This document shows, piece by piece, positions 7,506-17,034 of a stretch of DNA of 64,000 nucleotides. A program made the position numbers and the translations under genes. How positions within the stretch are numbered: position 1 is the stretch's first letter; each line of letters starts with the position of its first letter. Source of the stretch: an uncultured Collinsella sp. (GTDB taxonomy: Bacteria > Actinomycetota > Coriobacteriia > Coriobacteriales > Coriobacteriaceae); assembly GCA_900540935.1 (NCBI GenBank), contig UQHW01000009.1:1-64000 (forward strand), read 5' to 3'. A model generated the notes under the pieces. That model saw only the letters and a program-made list of their open reading frames with translations, was not told the origin of the DNA and did no database searches.

Positions 7506-8627
7506 CTAGATACAGAACCCGGGGATCACACAGGTTAGCTTGCTTGGCTTTTCCGCAGGCGTTGCGTACGTAAAGACGTCGCCGTCGTGCCCCACGCGGT
7601 TCATATAGAGCGTGCCTTCGCTCTCCGATGTGTCGGGGCTCACCGTGCGCTCCCACCAACAGGTGTCCTTGCCCTTCCACTGGCGGACCATCGTCTCGTT
7701 CGTGGAATACGGGCTCACCTTGAGCTCGCGGAAGAGCTGATACTCCCTGCCCTCGCCGTTGTAGATGTCTGCCAGGTAGTGATAGCCCTCGGTAAACGAA
7801 TCGGGCGGTTGCGTACCGCACAGCTCGACCATGGCGGGCAGCCAAAGGGTTGCGGGCAACTCGCTCAGGCACGATGCGCTGTTGGCGGCGCCCACATTGT
7901 TCGAGACCTTCTTGACCCCTTTAATGAGTGCGCGCAACTCGTTGGGCAGCAGCTTAAGGCCGTCGCCGTTGAGCCATTCCCGCAGCTCGCAATCTGCCCA
8001 GCCGGCGCTCGGCGGTTCAGCCGCAGCGTTGCGCTCGGCAATACCCGCGTCGAACATAAACGTTAGTCCGGCCTTGCCCGTCCCGTCCAGAAGCTCATCG
8101 TGGCGGATGCCCACAAGCTGCGCGCCAACCTGCAGCCCGTTGGTGAGCGTGACACGCTTGGTACACGGATAGGGGATATGCCCATCGGCATCGAGCAGAT
8201 GATAGCGCCTGGCAATCTCGCGTGCCTCGCTACGGGTCTCGGTGGCCTTAATCTTGAGCGAAATCTCCTGCAGCTGATCCCAAGTGTAGTCGTCAAGTGA
8301 ACTGCGGATGCCGTCCAGGTAGTCGGGGATGCCAAAGCCATGGGTTGCCGCCCCGATAACGCCTAGCCCCGCAACGGCTGCGACAACGCCACCGATAATA
8401 AAGCGGCGGCGGGTCATGGCATCGTGCCGGGCCTGCTCCAGGATCTCTCTCGCGCGCTCGCCGGCGACGTCGACCTTAAGGTGCGTACCGGAGTCGATGT
8501 CAATTGCGGTGTCACTGCCCGCGCCCTCGCGGCCCTCGGATTCGGCATCGGTGAGGTATGCCGAGAGCACCTCGAGCATCTGCTGTTCGGTGGGACGATC
8601 ACGCTGCTCGACTGAGATGCCTTTCAT
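7506..8627 (-). pseudogene. C-terminal half of Ser/Thr kinase: TM anchor plus DUF6273 domain (frameshifted from the kinase)
   Basis: This is the displaced C-terminal part of the kinase encoded at 8653-9591. The end of the kinase C-lobe, including the final helix (IIMKGISVEQRDRP), is found in this frame and directly continues the kinase sequence if one base is removed around 8694-8700. After a linker come a basic stretch and one membrane helix (RRRFIIGGVVAAVAGLGVIG), then an extracytoplasmic region with the DUF6273-type pattern: GLTFMFD, a GWADCELREWLN segment, LPNELRALIKGVKKVSN and LWLPAMVELCG. The stated start, Met at 8627, is only the first ATG of the open part; no good ribosome site supports separate translation. 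The original protein would have been about 694 residues: cytosolic kinase, one TM helix, external sensor or adhesive domain. Confidence 0.72.
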
Positions 8628-8652
8628 GATGATTTGGACGAGCGCCTCGTCG

Positions 8653-9591
8653 TCACTGCATCGCGGCTCGAGCGGCGCCGGCTTGGTCTTGGTCTTTAAT
8701 GAGGTAGAACGAACCGGTTGCCGCGGCACCCGTCGACTCCACATCGAACGGTTTGCGACCGCTGTAGAGCTGGTACAGAATGCTCGAAAGCGCGTAGACA
8801 TCGATTGCGGGCGAGCGGCGAAGGGCCGCGATGCCTTCGATATCCTGCGTGAGCATCTCGGGCGCGGCGTATGCGGGCGTGGCAAAGCGCCAGATGTCGG
8901 CGCGCCGGGTGATCGTGTCATCGCCGAGGGCCATGGTCGCGGAGCCCATGTCGATGAGGCAGGGGTCAAAGGAGCAATCGACGATCTGCTGCTCGAGCGT
9001 TCGACTGGTGGTACGGAACATGATATTGGCGGGCGACAGGTCGCGATGGACGACCGGATTTACGAGTCCCTGGGTCATCAGGAGTGCGCGAAGCACGGCG
9101 TTTCCAACGGCGGCCACCATCTGGGTGGTTAGCCCGCCCGAGGCATCGTGCGGAAGCAAGGGCAGCGCCTGCTTGAGCGAGGTGCCCTCGACCCACTCCA
9201 TGAGGATGAGCGGGTCGTCCTCGCACGATCCATAGCCATAGACGCGCGGAAATCCGCGCAGGTACGAGACAGTGCACAGATGACGGTACTCCTCGAACAG
9301 CGCGGCGGTATTGGCCAGGTGCGCAGCCGCTTGCTCGGCGGAGCGGTCGGGGGCTTGGCCGGAAAGGATGGCATTGTCCTTGAGTAGCTTGACGGCAAAG
9401 ACCTCGCCGCTCGTGTTGGTCGCGCGCAGCACGTGCCCGATGTTGCCGTTGTTGCGGTGGGCCGTCTGGAGAATAAGCGTCATAAACCGACGCTTGGCGT
9501 CGTCCTCGGCGCTGGGGTCGACCGCCACGGCGGTATCGAACGTATCGAGACGGACGAGTTTGTCGCCATAGGCGCTATCGGTAGTATCCAT
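8653..9591 (-). CDS. Serine/threonine protein kinase domain (frameshifted at its C-terminus)
   Basis: Hanks-type kinase catalytic domain. Visible motifs: ATP-binding Lys in FAVKLLKD, hinge LILMEWVEGTS, catalytic HRDLSPANIMF, metal-binding DMG (in place of DFG) in CLIDMGSA, and the activation-segment PAYAAPEM; the HRD is intact, so it should be active. The glycine-rich loop is weak (NNGNIGHVLRA). Start at the ATG at 9591 with AAGGA upstream. The last 14 residues after SFYLIK are out of frame: the true C-lobe continues in the next frame (see 7506-8627), so this copy carries a one-base frameshift near 8697, in or beside the short AAA run. It is adjacent to an FHA-domain gene, the usual phosphothreonine-reading partner. 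Confidence 0.85.
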   Translation of the reverse strand: MDTTDSAYGDKLVRLDTFDTAVAVDPSAEDDAKRRFMTLILQTAHRNNGNIGHVLRATNTSGEVFAVKLLKDNAILSGQAPDRSAEQAAAHLANTAALFEEYRHLCTVSYLRGFPRVYGYGSCEDDPLILMEWVEGTSLKQALPLLPHDASGGLTTQMVAAVGNAVLRALLMTQGLVNPVVHRDLSPANIMFRTTSRTLEQQIVDCSFDPCLIDMGSATMALGDDTITRRADIWRFATPAYAAPEMLTQDIEGIAALRRSPAIDVYALSSILYQLYSGRKPFDVESTGAAATGSFYLIKDQDQAGAARAAMQ

Positions 9592-9762
9592 GGCGTTCCT
9601 TTGTCTGGCATGGGTTGCCGCACGTTTACGCGAGCAGTGCGGATATCGGTAAAGTACCATGATAGCCACACTGCCCACGTATACCGCTGAGCATTGTCGT
9701 TTACGACACAGAAGGTAGAAGACGAAAGACGGACGGCGACCGTCTTCCGATCGCTGTCCGTG

Positions 9763-10725
9763 CTAGTCCACAATGACAAGGAATGTCGTGTAGAGACCCA
9801 GATGGAGCCTGTCGCTGTTGGCGATTTCCACGGGGGGATAGACTTTGCCGGGTTCGCGTTGGTCGCGCGGCGGCTCAATCACAATATCGCCGTCGCCCGC
9901 GCCCGATTCGAGCACTGTGCCGTTGGTCGATCCAAGGCCCTGGGCGTACCAGTGCTCACCCTCGAGCCAAATGCGAAGATGCTCGCGCGAGGCGTCGGCG
10001 CCTACATCGGTGATGCTGGGCGAGGTTTTGGGCAAAGAACCAATCACGGTGCCGCGCGGATCGCGTGTGAGGGGATGGATTTGCATGTCGGCGCAGTTGT
10101 CGGCATGGGTTCTGAGTAGACCGAGGTTGGGAGCGACGGTGTGCGGCTGCTCCAGGCTGCTCATAAAGCCGCGTCCGACGGTAGTTTCGGTGGTGCCAAA
10201 GTGCCCGCCCGTCTTGCTGGCGCAAAAGCGCTCGACGGTGGTCACGCCCTGAACGGGATCGGCGAGCGCCCCCGTTGCCACAAAGAGCATAAGGTAAAGC
10301 GTGCTTTTCTCGCGCACGGCATTGCCGTCAAAGTTGTCGATGCGATTGAGGGCATTTGCATATAGGCGGCTGTCCAGCTTGTAGCTGGCGAGAGCCGACA
10401 TCATTTCGTTGGCGGCCGGACCGCGATAGTGCTCGGCGATTGCCCGATAGGCGGACTCGCCGCCGCCGAGCTTGCTGCAGATTGCCGAGGAAAGGTTGAG
10501 CGTGGTGACGGTAAAGTCGCTGTAGATGGAGGGCGCGCACTGGTCAGGCTTGCGATGGACGATGTAACGGGTGAGATACGAGCGGTTGGAAGAGCATTTC
10601 TCGAGCAGGGTACTGCCGAGATAAGAGTTTCCATTGATGAGCATTCGGGCGATCTCGAGATGTTTAAGACCGCCGAACGAGCGAATATCGTTATAGAGGA
10701 CCGAGCAAGGCGTCTCTGCTGCCAC
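9763..10725 (-). CDS. FHA-domain protein
   Basis: A 320-residue protein with a C-terminal forkhead-associated domain (about residues 215-320): strand with IGSLPKTSPS, SREHLRI (the phosphopeptide-binding SxxH), WYAQGLGSTNGT (the conserved NG) and a final LGLYTTFLVIVD strand. The N-terminal 200 residues are helical and unrecognised. FHA domains bind phosphothreonine, and the kinase gene lies directly downstream on the same strand (about 170 nt), so this is probably its substrate or reader. I start at the GTG at 10725 because GGAGG lies 5 nt upstream; an upstream TTG would cover that site. Confidence 0.85.
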   Translation of the reverse strand: MAAETPCSVLYNDIRSFGGLKHLEIARMLINGNSYLGSTLLEKCSSNRSYLTRYIVHRKPDQCAPSIYSDFTVTTLNLSSAICSKLGGGESAYRAIAEHYRGPAANEMMSALASYKLDSRLYANALNRIDNFDGNAVREKSTLYLMLFVATGALADPVQGVTTVERFCASKTGGHFGTTETTVGRGFMSSLEQPHTVAPNLGLLRTHADNCADMQIHPLTRDPRGTVIGSLPKTSPSITDVGADASREHLRIWLEGEHWYAQGLGSTNGTVLESGAGDGDIVIEPPRDQREPGKVYPPVEIANSDRLHLGLYTTFLVIVD

Positions 10726-10904
10726 GGATACCTCCTTTGATTGCTTCCTAGCCAATATGGCGATAGGAATTAATGGCCCCCGGTGGGCGACGTATTAAAT
10801 GGCTGCGCAATATATAGCGTAACCAAAGCAACATTATAGGCCACATGTTCGAAATTGCAGGAAGACCGAGAGATTTTGGTTGGACTGAACGGAAATCCCC
10901 CTCT

Positions 10905-10961
10905 GTCTTGTTCTATAACATTTGGACCCGGTTTTGCCCTGCATCTGTTACAGATTGACAC
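10905..10961 (+). repeat. 57-bp palindromic repeat, family A copy 5 (degenerate)
   Basis: Same 57-bp length and orientation as copies 1-4 but with more arm mismatches: GTCTTGTTCTATAAC (10905-10919) against GTTACAGATTGACAC (10947-10961). The centre keeps ACCCGGTTTTG. It lies in the 500-bp gap before the RNA helicase. Confidence 0.8.
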
Positions 10962-11232
10962 AATCGGCCAGGCCCACCTCGTCCGCCTCGTCATCTGTGG
11001 TTTACGTGGGGGCATACGGAGTACGGGTATACTAACCGGCGGCGAATCTGCTCCATCGCTTAGAGCTGCTGCGTCTGGACGGCGCGTGATAGGGCTGCCA
11101 AAGCGATCGCCAGCGTGCTGAGCAACGTCCTCTCTGTGCGCACCTGTTTTTGTATGTATTAGCGCACTACCAAGCACGCCCGCGCGGCCGCATGCCGCGC
11201 TCATGACGCGTGCAGATAAGGAACAACAACAT
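10962..11232 (+). promoter_or_regulatory. Upstream region and probable long leader of the RNA helicase gene
   Basis: A TATACT hexamer at 11028-11033 is a plausible -10; no convincing -35 was seen. That would give a leader of about 200 nt, a feature common for cold-inducible DEAD-box genes. A GTGCGC/GCGCAC inverted repeat with a T5 run between its arms occurs around 11135-11167. No coding gene is supported. Confidence 0.4.
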
Positions 11233-13482
<2,250 letters not shown>

Positions 13483-13514
13483 GATGCGCATCGCGCGCTA
13501 GCGTGAGACAAGCT

Positions 13515-13551
13515 AAGGGCCCGAGCAAACAACGCTCGGGCCCTTTTGTTT
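13515..13551 (+). terminator. Rho-independent terminator of the RNA helicase gene
   Basis: 12-bp stem AAGGGCCCGAGC / GCTCGGGCCCTT with a short A-rich loop, followed by TTGTTT. Confidence 0.9.
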
Positions 13552-13653
13552 GCCGTGTCCATCGCTAATTCAAACGTGATGTTCTCGGGAATGCATCTGG
13601 GGGATGCCGAGGACCTATTTTCTGCCATGCAGCAATGGGTCCCATGGGGTGCG

Positions 13654-13971
13654 CCGTGCATTTTTTGGAGTATTCTGCAGTTCGAGTTGTCTGCATATGA
13701 TTCGACGTCGCCAACGGTGGCCTTCGGATATCCCTAGCGAGCGTTCTGAGTCAGATTTCGCCGTTTTCCGGAGCAGGGGCGCGTCATTCTCGCCATGTCG
13801 GGACTTAGAATGATACGGCGCCCTACAGTTTTGCCCACCCGCGGCGGTGCTGGCGTGGTTACGTTGCAGAATACTCCGTTTTTTGCACGGGCTAGGATGG
13901 GGTACCTCAGGAGAACACAGCGGTATCCCGTAAATATATACAATTTGTACCGTAATTTATACAAAACGAAG
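13654..13971. repeat. Large intergenic element, family D copy 1
   Basis: Bounded by a long-range inverted repeat: CCGTGCA-T6-GGAGTATTCTGCA (13654-13680) and TGCAGAATACTCCG-T5-GCACGG (13865-13890). Outside the right arm come GGATGGGGTACC and then two AT-rich direct repeats (around 13929-13945 and 13951-13967, each CCGTAA...TATACAA). The second copy, at 36842-37150, keeps both ends, the GGGGTACC block and paired direct repeats, while the roughly 185-bp interior is dissimilar. No gene is supported inside. Confidence 0.8.
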
Positions 13972-14099
13972 AGGCAGACAGCGTAGGGTGGGTGCATTGG
14001 GGTGCTTGGTGCATTAAAACGGGGACCCCACGTGCCGTATACTCTGGCTGGATGTGAAAGCGGCTTGACGCGTTGCCAGGCGTAGGGGAGGGTGCCTCG

Positions 14100-14861
14100 A
14101 TGAGCGTATTCGAAATTGTGTTTAGTCCGACGGGTGGAACGCAGAAGGTGTCAGGCCTTGTGGCCGGAGCACTGGGCAAGAATACCGTTACCGTCGATCT
14201 GACCGATAGCGGGTTGGATTTCAACGCTGTCTCGATGACTGAGGACGACGTGGCCGTAATCTCTGTGCCGGCGTATGCCGGTAGAATCCCGGCTGTGGTG
14301 GCTGACCGGTTGGGCATGGTGCGCGGCAACGGGGCTCGGGCTGTTTTGGTTTGTGTATACGGAAACCGCGCGTTTGAGGACACGCTCGTAGAGCTGGAGG
14401 ACGTTGCGAAGCATGCGGGATTCCGGGTGATCGCGGCAGTTGCAGCCATTGCAGAACATTCCATTGCGCGACAGTTTGCTGCCGGTCGTCCGGATGCGCA
14501 GGATGCGGCGCAGCTTGCTGAGTTTGCTCAGCAAATTCAGCAAAAGCTGTTGGCTGAGGATGCGTCCGAGCCCTCTATCCCCGGCAATCGTCCTTATAAA
14601 CAAGCTGGAGGTCACCGCATGGCACCCGAGGCAACAGAGGATTGCGTTTCCTGCGGTGCATGCGCCGCGGCGTGCCCCGTTTGTGCTATCGACAAGGGTG
14701 ACCCCAAACGAGCAGCTGGCGAGGCGTGCATCTCCTGCATGCGCTGCATTGCCGTATGTCCGCGAGGTGCTCGTAAGGTTGATCCCAACAAGCTATCCGC
14801 TGTTTCCCAGATGCTGAGCAAGGTTTGCGTCGTGCGGAAGGAATGCGAGCTCTTTATCTAG
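14100..14861 (+). CDS. Flavodoxin-ferredoxin fusion (EFR1-type)
   Basis: A 253-residue electron carrier. The N-terminal flavodoxin-like domain begins with the FMN phosphate loop FSPTGGTQK (about residues 7-15) and continues with PAYAGRIP and YGNRAFEDTL. The C-terminal quarter carries two 4Fe-4S clusters: CVSCGACAAACPVCAI and CISCMRCIAVCPRGAR. Such proteins shuttle low-potential electrons in anaerobes. Start at the ATG at 14100 after GGGGAGGG; a TTG further upstream is not needed. It stands alone 340 nt before the hydrogenase operon, so a redox link is plausible but not shown. A TATACT at 14038-14043 may be its -10. Confidence 0.9.
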   Translation: MSVFEIVFSPTGGTQKVSGLVAGALGKNTVTVDLTDSGLDFNAVSMTEDDVAVISVPAYAGRIPAVVADRLGMVRGNGARAVLVCVYGNRAFEDTLVELEDVAKHAGFRVIAAVAAIAEHSIARQFAAGRPDAQDAAQLAEFAQQIQQKLLAEDASEPSIPGNRPYKQAGGHRMAPEATEDCVSCGACAAACPVCAIDKGDPKRAAGEACISCMRCIAVCPRGARKVDPNKLSAVSQMLSKVCVVRKECELFI

Positions 14862-14874
14862 CGCAAGTGAGATT

Positions 14875-14903
14875 GGTGCAAACAAACCTGGCCCTTTTGC
14901 ACC
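14875..14903. repeat. Short hairpin, family E
   Basis: GGTGCAAA (14875-14882) and TTTTGCACC (14895-14903) enclose CAAACCTGGCCC. It matches the GGTGCAAACATACCTG repeat at 3883-3963 in its left half. It follows the flavodoxin-ferredoxin gene and may form part of its 3' end. Confidence 0.7.
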
Positions 14904-14909
14904 AAAAAC

Positions 14910-14971
14910 GATCCGTTTTCCTCCGTTCCCAAGGGATCATGTGATCCGAAGGGGACGGAGGAAAACGGATC
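14910..14971. repeat. 62-bp palindrome, family C copy 1
   Basis: GATCCGTTTTCCTCCG (14910 on) pairs with CGGAGGAAAACGGATC (ending 14971) over about 20 bp, with one mismatch. A second small palindrome GGATCATGTGATCC lies in the centre. An isolated left-arm copy is at 21302-21327. It could act as a terminator in both directions, as A-rich and T-rich tracts flank it weakly. Confidence 0.85.
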
Positions 14972-15017
14972 AAAAAGGAAAAATAGTAAGGCGCTCTTTT
15001 TCACATTGAATAATGCA

Positions 15018-15041
15018 ATTTGGTAACGCGTTTTATCAAAT
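15018..15041. promoter_or_regulatory. Candidate redox-regulator operator upstream of the hydrogenase operon
   Basis: A dyad of ATTTGGTAA and TTATCAAAT with a CGCGTT centre, one mismatch in nine. It resembles Rex sites (TTGTGAA...TTCACAA, or TTGTTAA in clostridia) but its spacing is two bases longer. It lies in an AT-rich stretch (14975-15135) that must hold the operon promoter. Assignment is tentative. Confidence 0.4.
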
Positions 15042-15201
15042 ATGGCATTTATCTGCGGTAATGTTCTATTTCACCGCTGAGGGTGACATTTTATACCGCC
15101 TGCCGAACCGTATGGAGACCTCACAACTTTTTAGGTCAGTGTTGTGCGTGTAGCAATTTCGCCCGGCCTCGCCTCCGGGCTGCCATGTGAGAGGGGATCT
15201 T

Positions 15202-17034
15202 ATGGCTCGACTGCACGTAATGGAACGCAGCCACGCTCAGGCCGTCATGGACGACCTGCACGATGCGCTCGGACGTCGTCTGGCGGTGAGTTCGCTCGCC
15301 CCGTGTCCCGTTGAGTTTACGGCAGCGCTCGTCAACCTGTGCTCCACCCAGAGCTGCGGCAAGTGCACGCCCTGCCGCGTGGGCCTGAGCGCGCTGAGCG
15401 ATCTGCTCGCCGATGTGCTCGAGGGCCGCGCCGACGAGTCCACGCTCAATCTGATCGAGCGCACCGCCCGCACCATCTATCTTTCGAGCGATTGCGCCAT
15501 CGGTTACGAGGCCGGCGCCATGGCGCTTACGGCTATCCGCGGTTTCCGTGACGATTTTGAGCACCACATCCGCGAGCACTCCTGTGGCTTTGACCGCGAG
15601 GCCCGCGCTCCGTGCGTCTCGGGCTGCCCGGCGCACGTCGACATTCCCGGGTACATTTCGCTCGTCGAGGCCGGCCGCTATGCCGATGCCGTCAAGGTCA
15701 TCCGCAAGAACAATCCGCTGCCGCTCGTCTGCGGCCTGGTGTGCGAGCATCCCTGCGAGATGCACTGCCGCCGCGGCATGGTCGACGACCCCATGAACAT
15801 CCTCGCCCTCAAGCGTTTTGCCGTTGAGCACAGCGACCTCAACGACCACAAACCGCATGTAGTGGACGACACCGGTAAGCGCGTCGCCGTGATCGGCGGC
15901 GGCCCGGCCGGCCTTTCCTGCGCCTACTACCTGGCCGTGATGGGCCATAAGGTGACCATCTTTGAGCAACGTCACCACTTGGGCGGCATGCTGCGTTACG
16001 GCATCCCCAGCTATCGTCTGCCGCGCGAGCGCTTGCAGGCCGAGATCGACTGGATTTTGAGCGCCGGTGTCGACGTGGAGCTCGACCACTCCGTGAGCGG
16101 CGAGGAGCTCGCCCGCCTGCGCGACGAGTTCGATGCCGTCTACCTGGCCATCGGTGCCCACAGCGATAAGAAGCTTGGCCTTCCGGGCGAAGAGGCTCCC
16201 GGCGTGGAGTCGGCCGTCAAGATGCTGCGCGCCATCGGTGACGACGAACTGCCCGACCTGAGCGGCCAGCGCGTGTGCGTCATCGGCGGCGGCAACGTGG
16301 CCATGGACGTGGCACGCTCTGCCGTGCGCTGCGGTGCCGAAAAGGTGAGCATCGTCTACCGCCGTCGCATCTGCGATATGACGGCCCAAGACGCCGAGAT
16401 CGCCGGTGCCCAGGCCGAGGGCTGCGAGGTTCTGGAGCTCACAGCCCCGCTCGCCATCGAGACGGGCGAGGACGGTCGCGTGAGCGGCCTGCGCGTGCAG
16501 CCGCAGATTATCGGCGAGCCCCGCCGCGGTCGTCCGGCTCCGCGTGCCGCCGCTACGCCCGAGCGCGTCATCCCCTGCGAGCGCGTGTTTGTCGCCATTG
16601 GCCAGGACATCGATTCCAAGCCGTTTGAGGACATGGGCATCGCCTGCAAGTGGGGTTGCGTGGTCACCGACTCGGACGGTGCCGTGCCCAACTTCGATGG
16701 CCTCTTTAGCGGCGGCGACTGCCAGACCGGCCCCGCCACCGTCATCCGTGCCATCAACGCCGGCCGCGTGGCTTCGGCAAACATCGACCGCTATCTGGGC
16801 TTCGACCACAAGATCAAGCTCGACGTGGAGCCGCCGACCGTTCAGTTTAAGGGCAAGCACGAGTGCGGCCGCTGCGAGCTGGGTGAGCGCGAGGCCGGCG
16901 AGCGTATTCACGATTGGAATCTGGTCGAACAGGGCCTTACCGAGGAGGAGGCACGCCAAGAGGCGAGTCGCTGCCTGCGCTGCGACCACTTTGGCTTTGG
17001 CGCGTTCCGCGGAGGGAGGAACTTGGAATGGTAG
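15202..17034 (+). CDS. NuoF-tail/GltD-type NAD(P)-dependent flavoprotein, hydrogenase partner
   Basis: A 610-residue oxidoreductase built from two known modules. Residues about 20-120 match the C-terminal 4Fe-4S part of NuoF/HydB (SCGKCTPCRVG and a later Cys in SSDCAIGYEAG) but without the FMN- and NADH-binding part. From about residue 130 it is a glutamate synthase small-subunit (GltD) type enzyme: the Cys-rich entry CVSGCPAHVDIPGYI and CGLVCEHPCEMHCRR for two Fe-S clusters, the FAD fold VIGGGPAGLSCAYYLA, GGMLRYGIPSYRLP, the NAD(P) fold VIGGGNVAMDVARSA and a final GGDCQTGPATVIRAI. A C-terminal CGRCELG and CLRCDH pair may add another cluster. It overlaps the hydrogenase gene by 7 nt, so it probably passes electrons between NAD(P)H and HydA. 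Start after GAGAGGGG. Confidence 0.9.
   Translation: MARLHVMERSHAQAVMDDLHDALGRRLAVSSLAPCPVEFTAALVNLCSTQSCGKCTPCRVGLSALSDLLADVLEGRADESTLNLIERTARTIYLSSDCAIGYEAGAMALTAIRGFRDDFEHHIREHSCGFDREARAPCVSGCPAHVDIPGYISLVEAGRYADAVKVIRKNNPLPLVCGLVCEHPCEMHCRRGMVDDPMNILALKRFAVEHSDLNDHKPHVVDDTGKRVAVIGGGPAGLSCAYYLAVMGHKVTIFEQRHHLGGMLRYGIPSYRLPRERLQAEIDWILSAGVDVELDHSVSGEELARLRDEFDAVYLAIGAHSDKKLGLPGEEAPGVESAVKMLRAIGDDELPDLSGQRVCVIGGGNVAMDVARSAVRCGAEKVSIVYRRRICDMTAQDAEIAGAQAEGCEVLELTAPLAIETGEDGRVSGLRVQPQIIGEPRRGRPAPRAAATPERVIPCERVFVAIGQDIDSKPFEDMGIACKWGCVVTDSDGAVPNFDGLFSGGDCQTGPATVIRAINAGRVASANIDRYLGFDHKIKLDVEPPTVQFKGKHECGRCELGEREAGERIHDWNLVEQGLTEEEARQEASRCLRCDHFGFGAFRGGRNLEW

Noticed and set aside
15067..15076. 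TATTTCACCGC near 15.07 kb as another family B copy
   Set aside because: Only about 11 bases match and there is no pairing arm.
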